Shown one piece after another: positions 31,635-39,003 of a stretch of 64,000 bases of DNA. Source of the stretch: WHTX01 sp038255145 (GTDB taxonomy: Bacteria; Actinomycetota; Acidimicrobiia; Acidimicrobiales; CAIXPF01). The stretch spans positions 124,001 to 188,000 of the forward strand of contig JBBSLP010000001.1 in NCBI GenBank assembly GCA_038255145.1, written 5' to 3'. The notes beneath the pieces were generated by a model. That model did not search any database and was not told the origin of the DNA. It saw only the letters and a list, made by a program, of their open reading frames with translations. The stretch's first letter is position 1. Each line of letters opens with the position of its first letter. Both the position numbers and the translations under genes were made by a program.

Positions 31635-32857
31635 CACCCCCCACCCCTCAGCTTGCGCTCCAACAGGAGCGCCAACTCGTCCACGCTGTGGCCGCCCAGC
31701 TCGGCGGACAGGCGATCGGCGTCGCATCGGCGCAGGGCGGACCGACTGGCGGCGAAGGCCCGGCGGGCTCCCCCGGGATCGCCCGACTGCTCGAGGGCCA
31801 GGCCCAGGCGCAGGTGGACCAGGGGTTGGTCCCCATCCAGGTAGGCGGCGGCGCGGAAGGAGGTGGCGGCACCGCCATGGTCACCCCGGGCGGTCGCCGC
31901 CTCTCCCCGGGCCAACAGCTCGTCGACCGAGGGCAGGGCCGCGCCGGTGGTCCCCGGCGCGGGGACCGATCGTCGGTCATGGCCCGGCCCGGCCGGCCGC
32001 CGGGGCGCGGCCCCGGTCGGGGGCAGGGGCCCGGAGGGCGCGGTGGGCCGGGCCGGGCGCAGGTAGGCGAAGCTCTGGCCGACGCGGACCAGGCGCAGGC
32101 GGTCCGTCACCTGCCACAGAGACTCGGAGAACCCGGCGAACAGGTGGCCACCGGGGCGCACGGCATCGGTGAGCACGTCCACGGCCCGGCGCAGCCCGTC
32201 GGGCCGGAAGTAGATGAGCACGTTGCGGCAGAACACCACCGGACACGCGCCCGCCGGCACGGGAGGGGCGTCGGTGATCAGGTTGTGGTGGGCGAAGGAC
32301 ACCCGGCTGCGCACGGTGGGCAACGGTGTCCAGCTGTCACCGACGCGGCTGAAGAAGCGCTCGCGTCGCTCGGGCGACAGGCCCCGCAGCTCGCGGTCCA
32401 CGTAGCGGGCGTCCGCGGCCCGGGCCAGGGCCGCGGTGGAGACGTCGGTGGCCACCACCCGCAGGTCGTCGCGGCCGCCCTCGACGAACAGCATGGCCAG
32501 GGTGTAGGGCTCCTGGCCGGTGGCGCAGCCCGCGCTCCACACCGTGGACGACGGGGGCAGGCCCGCGAGCACGTGGTCCCGGAACGCCTCGAGCTGGCCC
32601 GGGTCACGGAAAAACGACGTCTCCTGCACGGTCAGTCGGTCGAGCAACTGCTGGCGGGCCTCGGGGTCGACCCGCAGCCGGGCCACGTAGGCGTCCTCGG
32701 TCTCCCCCAGGGCGCTCGCCCGCTCACGCAGGCAGCGGTCCAGGCGGCTGGCCATGGTGGTCTCGAAGCGGAAGCCCGCCAGGCGACCCAGCAGGTCGGC
32801 CACCTCGCGGTGGTTGGGGTTCAGGGGGGGCCGGTTCTGGTGGAGGGGCTCGGTCAC
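31634..32857 (-). CDS. cheR: CheR methyltransferase with C-terminal TPR-like repeats (WspC-like)
   Basis: 407 residues from GTG 32857, overlapping the cheB stop by four bases (GTGA). CheR motifs: LTVQETSFFRDPGQLEAFRD, the SAM loop VWSAGCATGQEPYTLAMLF, DLRVVATDVSTAALARAADA, FAHHNL and PVVFCRNVLIYFRPDGLRRA with GHLFAGFSESL. After a Pro-rich linker (~285-310) a helical C-terminus (DELLARGEAATARGDHGGAA, FRAAAYLDGDQPLVHLRLGL, LEQSGDPGGARRAFAASRSA) has TPR spacing. CheR-TPR proteins occur in Wsp-type systems. It methylates receptor glutamates using SAM. Confidence 0.93.
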   Translation of the reverse strand: MTEPLHQNRPPLNPNHREVADLLGRLAGFRFETTMASRLDRCLRERASALGETEDAYVARLRVDPEARQQLLDRLTVQETSFFRDPGQLEAFRDHVLAGLPPSSTVWSAGCATGQEPYTLAMLFVEGGRDDLRVVATDVSTAALARAADARYVDRELRGLSPERRERFFSRVGDSWTPLPTVRSRVSFAHHNLITDAPPVPAGACPVVFCRNVLIYFRPDGLRRAVDVLTDAVRPGGHLFAGFSESLWQVTDRLRLVRVGQSFAYLRPARPTAPSGPLPPTGAAPRRPAGPGHDRRSVPAPGTTGAALPSVDELLARGEAATARGDHGGAATSFRAAAYLDGDQPLVHLRLGLALEQSGDPGGARRAFAASRSALRRCDADRLSAELGGHSVDELALLLERKLRGGG

Positions 32858-33915
32858 GGCGTGCGCTCCCTCACCGCGGCGACCAGGGCCCGGGCCACGT
32901 CGCCGATGGGCAGCATGCGCTGGGTGGCGCCGAGGCGCTGGGCGGCGGCGGGCATGCCGAAGACGGCACACGTGGCCCGATCCTGGGCCAGGGTGGCCCC
33001 CCCGGCCTGGCGCACGGCCAACAGGCCGCGGGCCCCGTCGTCACCCATGCCCGTGAGCACGGCGGCCACCGCCGCCGACCCGGCGTGGGCGGCGACCGAC
33101 AGCAGCAGCTGGTCACCCGAGGGCCGGTGCAGGGTCACGGGCTGGGGGTCGAGGTGGACCCGGCCGCCGGAACCCAGCTTGAGGTGCCGGCCCCCGGGGG
33201 CCAGCCACACGACCCCGTTGCGCAGCACGTCGCCCTCCGCGGCCACCACCACCTCGAGCGGGCATGCCGCGGCCAGGGTGTGGGCCAGGCCGTCCACGAA
33301 GTCGGGGTGGATGTGCTGGACGACGAGCACCGGCGCCGCCACGGCCGCCAGCCCGGCCAGCACCGTGGCCAGGGCGGCAGGACCGCCGGTCGAGGCCACC
33401 AGGGCGATGACGGGGGCCTCGCCACCCGAAGCCGGGCGGCGGCCGTCGCGCCGGCCCCGGGGGTGGCGGATGACGACGACCCCCCGCAGCGTTCGCACCC
33501 GGGCCTCGAGGGCGTCGGCGAAGCCGGCGGCACCGGGCGCCCAGATCAACACGTCGGCCGCCCCCGCGGCCAGGGCCCGGGCGGCCAGGGCGGCCGCGGC
33601 GCGGGGCACGACCACCAGGGTCGGGGTGGGCACGTGGGCCATGACCTGCTCGACGGCGGCCAGTCCGCCCCGGGCCGTGACCAGGTCGACCACCACCACG
33701 TCGGGCCGGGTGGCCGCGGTGGCCGCGACCACGTCCTGGTCGCCGCGGGCCGAACCCACGACCGCCACCACCGTCCCCGACGAGAACAGCGCGCCGAGGC
33801 CGTCACCGGGGCGGGCCACGTCCACCGTGACCACCCTGACCGCGCCGGCCCCGACGGCCGGGGCACCGGAGGCGCCAAGGTCCCCGCGTCCACCGGGGCC
33901 GAGGTCTGGCTTCAC
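32854..33915 (-). CDS. cheB: CheB-type receptor methylesterase with a degenerate receiver (WspF-like)
   Basis: 353 residues from GTG 33915, overlapping the cheA stop by four bases. The C-terminal catalytic domain (~165-350) keeps the Ser-His-Asp set: VASTGGPAAL, VVQHIHPDFVDGLAHTLA and LTGMGDDGARGLLAVRQAGG. The N-terminal domain has receiver topology but is worn: the acidic pair is replaced by TVDVARPGD, the acceptor strand reads VVVVDLVTARGG (Asp retained) and the usual Lys-Pro is WAP. Removal of methyl groups from the MCP is expected; phospho-control by CheA is doubtful. Confidence 0.92.
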   Translation of the reverse strand: MKPDLGPGGRGDLGASGAPAVGAGAVRVVTVDVARPGDGLGALFSSGTVVAVVGSARGDQDVVAATAATRPDVVVVDLVTARGGLAAVEQVMAHVPTPTLVVVPRAAAALAARALAAGAADVLIWAPGAAGFADALEARVRTLRGVVVIRHPRGRRDGRRPASGGEAPVIALVASTGGPAALATVLAGLAAVAAPVLVVQHIHPDFVDGLAHTLAAACPLEVVVAAEGDVLRNGVVWLAPGGRHLKLGSGGRVHLDPQPVTLHRPSGDQLLLSVAAHAGSAAVAAVLTGMGDDGARGLLAVRQAGGATLAQDRATCAVFGMPAAAQRLGATQRMLPIGDVARALVAAVRERTP

Positions 33916-36149
33916 AGCGGCCCCAGCAGGCGGTCGAGGGCATCGAGCAGGACGCGCTCGTCGAACGCGCTCTTGACCACGTAGGCGTCCGCCCCCGCCT
34001 CCAGGCCCCGACGGCGGTCGGCCTCGTCGGCGCGCGACGACACGATGATGACGGGCAGCGAGGCCAGGTCGCGCCGGGTGCGGATCCGTTCGGTGAGGGT
34101 GAAGCCGTCCATGTTGGGCATCTCCACATCGGTCACCACGAGGTCGATGCCGCCCTCGGCCAGCCGGGCCAGGGCCAGGACCCCGTCCGCCGCGGTCACC
34201 ACTGCGTGGCCGGCCCGCTCGAGGATGGTGCGCTGCAGCTCACGCACGGTCAGGGCGTCGTCCACCACCAGCACGGTGCGCTGCGAGGCGGTGACGGCCA
34301 CCGTGGCCCCGGGGGCGACGGCGACCACGGCCGGGCGGGGGGCGGCGGCCTCGGCCCGGCGCACGAGGCCGGCGGGGTCGAGCACGGGAACGACGGCCCC
34401 GTCGGGCTCCACGCTGGCCCCGGCCACCAGCTCGAGCGGGGGCACCAGCCCGCTCAGCGCCTTGACCAGGGTGTCCCGCTGGCCGGCCAGGGCGTCGACG
34501 CGGAAGGCGTGCCAGCCCTCGGGTCCCGACAGGACCACGGCGTGGCCAGGCTCCCCGCCGCCGTCGCCGACCACATCGGCCAGGTTGGACACGTGCACCG
34601 GCCGGTTGCCCACCCAGGTCACGGGCCGCCCGAGCACGGTCGAGTCGTCCATGGCGGCGCGGTCGAGGACGTTGACCACCGAGTGCAGGGGGATGGCGTA
34701 GCGGCGGCCGGCGGCCATGACGAGCAGGCTGCGCTGCACGGCCAGGGTGACGGGCACCCGCAGGCGCAGCTCGGTGCCCCGGCCCAACGTCGTGCGCACC
34801 TCGACGCGGCCCCGCAGGCCCAGGACCTTGCCGTGCACGACGTCGAGGCCGACGCCTCGGCCGGACACGGCCGACACCTCCCCCGCCGTGGACACGCCGG
34901 GGCGGAAGATGAGCTGGAGCACGGCATCGTCGTCCATGTCGGCCACGTCGATGCCCCGCTTGGCGGCCTCGGCCCGGAGCCTGACAGCATCGATGCCCCG
35001 ACCGTCGTCGCTGACCGAGAGGACGACCTCGGCCCCCAGTTGCATGGCGTGGAGGCGCACGAACCCGTGGCGGGGCTTGCCCATGGCCTCGCGCTCACCG
35101 GGGGGCTCGATGCCGTGGGCCACGGCGTTGCGCACCACGTGCAACAGGGGGTCGGCCAGCTGTTCGAGCACGCCGCGGTCGATGGCGGTGTCCTCGCCCC
35201 GCACCTCCCACCGCACCTCTCGCCCCACGGTTCGGGCCGCGTCGCGCACGGCGCGGCGCAGGGCTCCCGTCACCGTGGCAACGGGCACCATGCGGGCCCG
35301 GGTGCTGGCGTCCTGGAGCTCGTCGAGCAGCAGGGACAGCTCGCGGTGCGCGGGACTGGCGTCGGCGTTCCCACCGAGGTGGCCGCTGAGCACGTGACCG
35401 ACCCGGCGGTGGGCGGCCACGGCCTCGCCCACCAGGCGCCCGAACTCGTCGAGGCGCTCGAGGGGCAGGCGCACCACCGCCCCCGCCGCGGGTGGCGCCA
35501 CCGGAGCCGAACCGTTGGTCCCGTCGGCCCGTGCCGCGAAGGCGGGTGGGGCCACCGGTGCCGTCGATGCCGGTCCAGCCACCTCGGCCGCCGCCGCCGC
35601 AGTCGCGGGCGGGACCTCGACCGGCGGCTGCATCTCGGGCGCGGGCGGTGGCTCCCCCGCGGGAGATGACACCGGCGCCGGAGGTGGCTCGGGCGGTGCC
35701 ACCGAGAGGGCGGCGTCGATGGCCGGCGGCACGTCCGCCGAGGGCGACGCCCCCGCGGCGGGCGGCAACGCGGCCTCGCGCACCCGGCGCTCCAGGTCAC
35801 GCCCGGCCTCGCCGCCGTCGTGGCCGGCGACCAGGACGGGGACCAGCTCACGCAGCCCGTCGATGCCCACCAGCAGGGACACGGCCACCGCCGCCGCGGA
35901 ACCGGTGCCCCGGCGCAGGCCGTCGAGCTGGTCCTCGAGGGCGTGGGCCACCTGGGCCACGCCCGTGAAGCCGACCACGGCGGCGGAGCCCTTCAGGCTG
36001 TGGGCCTCACGGAACAGGTCGTCGACCAGGGCGGGTTCGGCTCCCCGCTCCTCGAGCTCGAGGGCGAGGCCGCCCAGGTGCTCGAGGCGCCCCGAGGCCT
36101 CTTCGGCGAACAGGGCCCGGAAGCGGGCCTCGGTGCCCACGGGGTGCAT
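33912..36149 (-). CDS. cheA: CheA-type hybrid histidine kinase with C-terminal receiver (WspE-like)
   Basis: 745 residues from ATG 36149, sharing its A with the cheW stop. P1/Hpt: FREAHSLKGSAAVVGF with His50. A long Pro/Ala-rich linker (about 130-225) replaces P2. P3 dimerisation begins LPLERLDEFGRLVGEAVAAH. P4 kinase: N box LLHVVRNAVAHGIEPPGERE, G1 SVSDDGRGID, G2 VSAVSGRGVGLDVV. P5 (CheW-like): LLVMAAGRRYAIPLHSVVNV. Receiver (~625-742): VLVVDDALTVRELQ, acceptor Asp674 in VVTDVEMPNMDGF and Lys726. This architecture matches WspE, FrzE and ChpA-type kinases, not classical CheA. No separate CheY gene is in the operon. Confidence 0.95.
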   Translation of the reverse strand: MHPVGTEARFRALFAEEASGRLEHLGGLALELEERGAEPALVDDLFREAHSLKGSAAVVGFTGVAQVAHALEDQLDGLRRGTGSAAAVAVSLLVGIDGLRELVPVLVAGHDGGEAGRDLERRVREAALPPAAGASPSADVPPAIDAALSVAPPEPPPAPVSSPAGEPPPAPEMQPPVEVPPATAAAAAEVAGPASTAPVAPPAFAARADGTNGSAPVAPPAAGAVVRLPLERLDEFGRLVGEAVAAHRRVGHVLSGHLGGNADASPAHRELSLLLDELQDASTRARMVPVATVTGALRRAVRDAARTVGREVRWEVRGEDTAIDRGVLEQLADPLLHVVRNAVAHGIEPPGEREAMGKPRHGFVRLHAMQLGAEVVLSVSDDGRGIDAVRLRAEAAKRGIDVADMDDDAVLQLIFRPGVSTAGEVSAVSGRGVGLDVVHGKVLGLRGRVEVRTTLGRGTELRLRVPVTLAVQRSLLVMAAGRRYAIPLHSVVNVLDRAAMDDSTVLGRPVTWVGNRPVHVSNLADVVGDGGGEPGHAVVLSGPEGWHAFRVDALAGQRDTLVKALSGLVPPLELVAGASVEPDGAVVPVLDPAGLVRRAEAAAPRPAVVAVAPGATVAVTASQRTVLVVDDALTVRELQRTILERAGHAVVTAADGVLALARLAEGGIDLVVTDVEMPNMDGFTLTERIRTRRDLASLPVIIVSSRADEADRRRGLEAGADAYVVKSAFDERVLLDALDRLLGPL

Positions 36150-36637
36150 CAGTGCCTCCCGGCGATGTTGGTCGGGGTGACCAGCCCGGCGATGTCGAGG
36201 CGCACCACGGCCCGGCCGTCGACGCGCCAGGGCACGCCGAAGGCCTGTGGTGGGCCGGCCGCGGTCAGCGCATCGCGGGGCACGCCGGTCACCGGGGCGC
36301 TGCCGGCCAGCGCCGCGGCACCCCAGTCCGTGTCCACCACCACCGCGGTCGTGCACGGGCCCAGGCGGCCCGCCCCCAATAACCGGGCGGTGTCGAGCAG
36401 GGGCACGATGGCCCCCCGGACGTTGACCACGCCCAACAGCACGGCCGGTGCCCCCGGCAGCTCGGTGGCCACGGGATCGACGATCACCTCGAGGGCCTCG
36501 TCGAGGGCGATCAGGTACCAGTCGCCACCGACGGGGAGCAGCATGGAGCGGGCTGCCGCCGCGGTGGTGCCGACGGTGGGGCCCGGGGGCCGGCACCGGT
36601 CGACATCGGTGGGAGCGAACTCGACTGCATCCATCAC
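36149..36637 (-). CDS. cheW: CheW-like coupling protein (WspB/D-like)
   Basis: 162 residues from GTG 36637 or ATG 36634; the start lies 10 bases after the MCP stop. A CheW domain is recognisable from MLLPVGGDWYLIALDEALEV, LPGAPAVLLGVVNVRGAIVPLLDTARLLG (the NVRG-x-x-x-P-L hallmark) and the closing VVRLDIAGLV. The loop GPCTTAVVVDTDWGAAALAG and the segment to residue 140 are short and divergent. It should bridge the MCP tip and CheA. Pseudomonas Wsp has two CheW proteins; only one is encoded here. Confidence 0.9.
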   Translation of the reverse strand: MMDAVEFAPTDVDRCRPPGPTVGTTAAAARSMLLPVGGDWYLIALDEALEVIVDPVATELPGAPAVLLGVVNVRGAIVPLLDTARLLGAGRLGPCTTAVVVDTDWGAAALAGSAPVTGVPRDALTAAGPPQAFGVPWRVDGRAVVRLDIAGLVTPTNIAGRH

Positions 36638-36647
36638 AAGTCATCCA

Positions 36648-38186
36648 TCAGAAACGGGCCTCGGCCACCGCCGCGGTGCGCTCCAGGCTGCCGGCCAGGG
36701 CGGCCAGGGAGCCGGCCGACTCGGCGATCTGGTGGCTGGTGGCGGACACCTGGCGGCTGGCGTCGGTCAGCTGCTCCATGGTCTCCACCACCTGCTCGGT
36801 GGCCGATCGCTGCTGCTGGGTGGTGATGCGCACGTGGTCGGCGGCCTCGGTCACCCGCTCGAGCAGGCTGAGGCTGCGGCGCATCTCCTTGGCCCCCTTC
36901 TCCATGGCCATGACGGTGGCCTGGGTCTCGGCCTGGGTCCTGGCGATGATGCCGGCGATGTTGGAGGCCGATCCCTTGGAGCGCTCGGCCAGCCGGCTGA
37001 CCTGGTCGGCCACCACCCCGAAGCCGAGGCCGAGCTCACCGGCACGGGCCGCTTCGATGGAGGCGTTGAGCGACAATAGGTTGGTCTGGTCGGCGATCTC
37101 GTTGATCAGGCCGAGGATCACGCTGATCTCGTCGACCCGCTCGCTGAGGGCCAGGGTGCGTTCGCTGGAGGCGATGATGTCGGCCTCGGCCTGGCGCAGG
37201 CTGGTGCGGGTCTCCCCGGCCTGGCCGGCGACGGTGCTCACCGTGTCGGCGATGGCGGCCGACGTGCGGGCCAGCTCCTCCATGGTGGCCGACGTCTCGG
37301 TGACCGCCGCGGTCTGCTCCTGGGTGGTCTCCGCCAGCTGCACCGAGGCCGCCGACAGCTGCCCGGCGCTGTCGGACACCCCCACGCTCGCCGCCCGGCT
37401 CTCGCCCACCAGGCCCCGGGCCCGGGCCACCAGGCGACGCAGGTACAGGCACAGGGCCAGGCCCACGGCGACACCGACGACCACCAGCACGACCAGCACC
37501 CGGCGGGCCGCCGTATAGGTGTTGGACACGTCGCGGTCGTTGGCGGCGGCACCGGCCACCTCGACGCTGAAGAGCTGGTCGAGGGCCACGTCGACCTGGG
37601 TGACGGTGGGTGCCACCTGCTGCTGGTAGCTGTCGGCCAGCCCGGCGACGTCCCCCGGCGAAGGGCCGGAGGAGCCGGCAACAGCCTCACCGAGCAGACC
37701 GGTGCGGGCGGCCAGGTAGGCCGACCACGCCGAGGACACCGACTGCAGGGCGCCGGCCTCGACACTGCCGGGGCGGGCCACGCTGTAGTCGTCGAGCACG
37801 CTCTGCACCTCGGCATCCGAGGCCCGCAGCGCTTCGACCGACGCCGGACCGCCCACGTCGCCGTCGAGCAACTGGGAGAGGAGCAGGTTCTCGTCGGCGC
37901 TGACCGCGGAGAGCAACGAACCCGTGCGCTGCAGGTTGAGGGTGCTGTCCTGGAAGTTGCGATCCGCCGCCGACCTCATCGACCCCATGAGCACGAGGCC
38001 GACGACCCCCGTGGTCGCCAGCAGGGCCACGATGGTCAGCGGCGCCAGCACCGCGAGCAGGGCGGCCCGCCCGCCGCGATGCACGGGACCTGCTGGGACC
38101 GGCGCGGCGCGGGCCAGCACCGGCGGCCACGGCGCCACGGCGGGTAGGTCGGCAGGGCCGTCGGGGCGATCGTTCCACCAGCTCAC
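36648..38186 (-). CDS. Methyl-accepting chemotaxis protein without a HAMP domain (WspA-like)
   Basis: 512 residues from GTG 38186, first gene of the chemosensory operon. TM1 is about 41-69 and TM2 about 229-249. The ~160-residue outer domain between them is all-helical (SLLSAVSADENLLLSQLLDG; FSVEVAGAAANDRDVSNTYT), resembling a four-helix-bundle/CHASE3-type sensor. After TM2 only ~20 residues precede the cytoplasmic coiled coil, too few for HAMP. The signalling tip is intact: SVILGLINEIADQTNLLSLN, ASIEAARAGELGLGFGVVAD and QVSRLAERSKGSASNI. ETTQEQTAAVTETSATMEEL and the mirrored C-terminal stretch offer Glu/Gln methylation sites. A 16-base-spaced sigma-28 promoter ends seven bases before the start. 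Confidence 0.95.
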   Translation of the reverse strand: MSWWNDRPDGPADLPAVAPWPPVLARAAPVPAGPVHRGGRAALLAVLAPLTIVALLATTGVVGLVLMGSMRSAADRNFQDSTLNLQRTGSLLSAVSADENLLLSQLLDGDVGGPASVEALRASDAEVQSVLDDYSVARPGSVEAGALQSVSSAWSAYLAARTGLLGEAVAGSSGPSPGDVAGLADSYQQQVAPTVTQVDVALDQLFSVEVAGAAANDRDVSNTYTAARRVLVVLVVVGVAVGLALCLYLRRLVARARGLVGESRAASVGVSDSAGQLSAASVQLAETTQEQTAAVTETSATMEELARTSAAIADTVSTVAGQAGETRTSLRQAEADIIASSERTLALSERVDEISVILGLINEIADQTNLLSLNASIEAARAGELGLGFGVVADQVSRLAERSKGSASNIAGIIARTQAETQATVMAMEKGAKEMRRSLSLLERVTEAADHVRITTQQQRSATEQVVETMEQLTDASRQVSATSHQIAESAGSLAALAGSLERTAAVAEARF

Positions 38187-38193
38187 CCGAAGG

Positions 38194-38221
38194 TGATCGG
38201 CGCGTCCGGCGTTCCCCTTTA
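38194..38221 (-). promoter_or_regulatory. Sigma-28 (FliA/WhiG/SigD)-type promoter of the chemosensory operon
   Basis: On the minus strand TAAA (38221-38218) and GCCGATCA (38201-38194) are 16 bases apart, matching the TAAA-N15/16-GCCGATAA consensus at all four -35 bases and seven of eight -10 bases. The -10 ends seven bases before the MCP start, so the transcript would be leaderless. TAAA also lies in the loop of a small tcccc/gggga repeat. Confidence 0.7.
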
Positions 38222-38295
38222 CTGGGGAGCCCGGAATGGGTGGTATTTCTGCTTCAGGAACGGGCCCGGGCGGCCATGGCCCGAGGCGATGCCGG

Positions 38296-38913
38296 TCAAG
38301 CGGGTCCCGGGTGCAGGTGGCTGCGCTCGCCGTGGCGGTCGAAGATGCCCAGGATCTCGACCGGCCCGCCGTGTCCGGCGAACCAGTGTGGGGTCATGGT
38401 GGAGAACTGGGCCGCCTGGCCGGCCTCGACCAGGAGGCGACGCTCCCCCAGGACCAGCAGCAGCGTCCCGTCGAGCACGTAGACCCAGTCCCAGCCGGGA
38501 TGGACCCGGGGGTCGGGCTCGCCCCGGTCCGCCGGCACCCGCATCTTGTTGACCACCAGGTCGCTGCCGTCGCGCTGGCGGGTCAGCGGCCACACGGTCA
38601 TGCCCTGGATGACGTCCTTGCGGGGCCGGATGACCACCTCGTCGTCCTCGGGGGCGTCGAGGAGCTCGTCGATGGTGACGCCCAGGGCCCGGGCCAGGGG
38701 CACGAGCTGGTCGAGGGCGATGCGCCGACCTCCCGTCTCCAGCCGGCTGATGGTGGAGGCGTTGACCAGGGAACGGCGGGCCAGTTCGTCGAGGGACCAG
38801 CCCCGCGACGTCCGCAGGCTGCGGATGCGCAACCGCACCCGGTCCTCCAGTCCGGCGTCGTCGCTGCCGCCGCCCCCGTCCGCTGCCGTCGTCGTGTCCT
38901 GCTGCACCGGCAA
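38296..38913 (-). CDS. XRE-family regulator with C-terminal cupin sensor domain
   Basis: 205 residues. HTH_3 domain at about 22-80: LRIRSLRTSRGWSLDELARR, SLVNASTISRLETGGRRIAL, LVPLARALGVTIDELL. The rest is a cupin: HPGWDWVYVLDGTLLLVLGE, LVEAGQAAQFSTMTPHWFAG and GPVEILGIFDRHGERSH. This XRE-cupin layout senses a small ligand or metal (PuuR/SutR-like). It lies between the chemosensory operon promoter and a divergent ABC transporter pair; which of them it regulates cannot be told from sequence. The N-terminal ~20 residues are disordered. Confidence 0.92.
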   Translation of the reverse strand: MPVQQDTTTAADGGGGSDDAGLEDRVRLRIRSLRTSRGWSLDELARRSLVNASTISRLETGGRRIALDQLVPLARALGVTIDELLDAPEDDEVVIRPRKDVIQGMTVWPLTRQRDGSDLVVNKMRVPADRGEPDPRVHPGWDWVYVLDGTLLLVLGERRLLVEAGQAAQFSTMTPHWFAGHGGPVEILGIFDRHGERSHLHPGPA

Positions 38914-39003
38914 GATGCTATGCCGGTGGCGCAGGGCAGCGCGGTGAGAACCCGCCCGACCTGACCTGTCAGCCGGTGCACCGCGCCGGTAGCTTGCGGC
39001 CCA

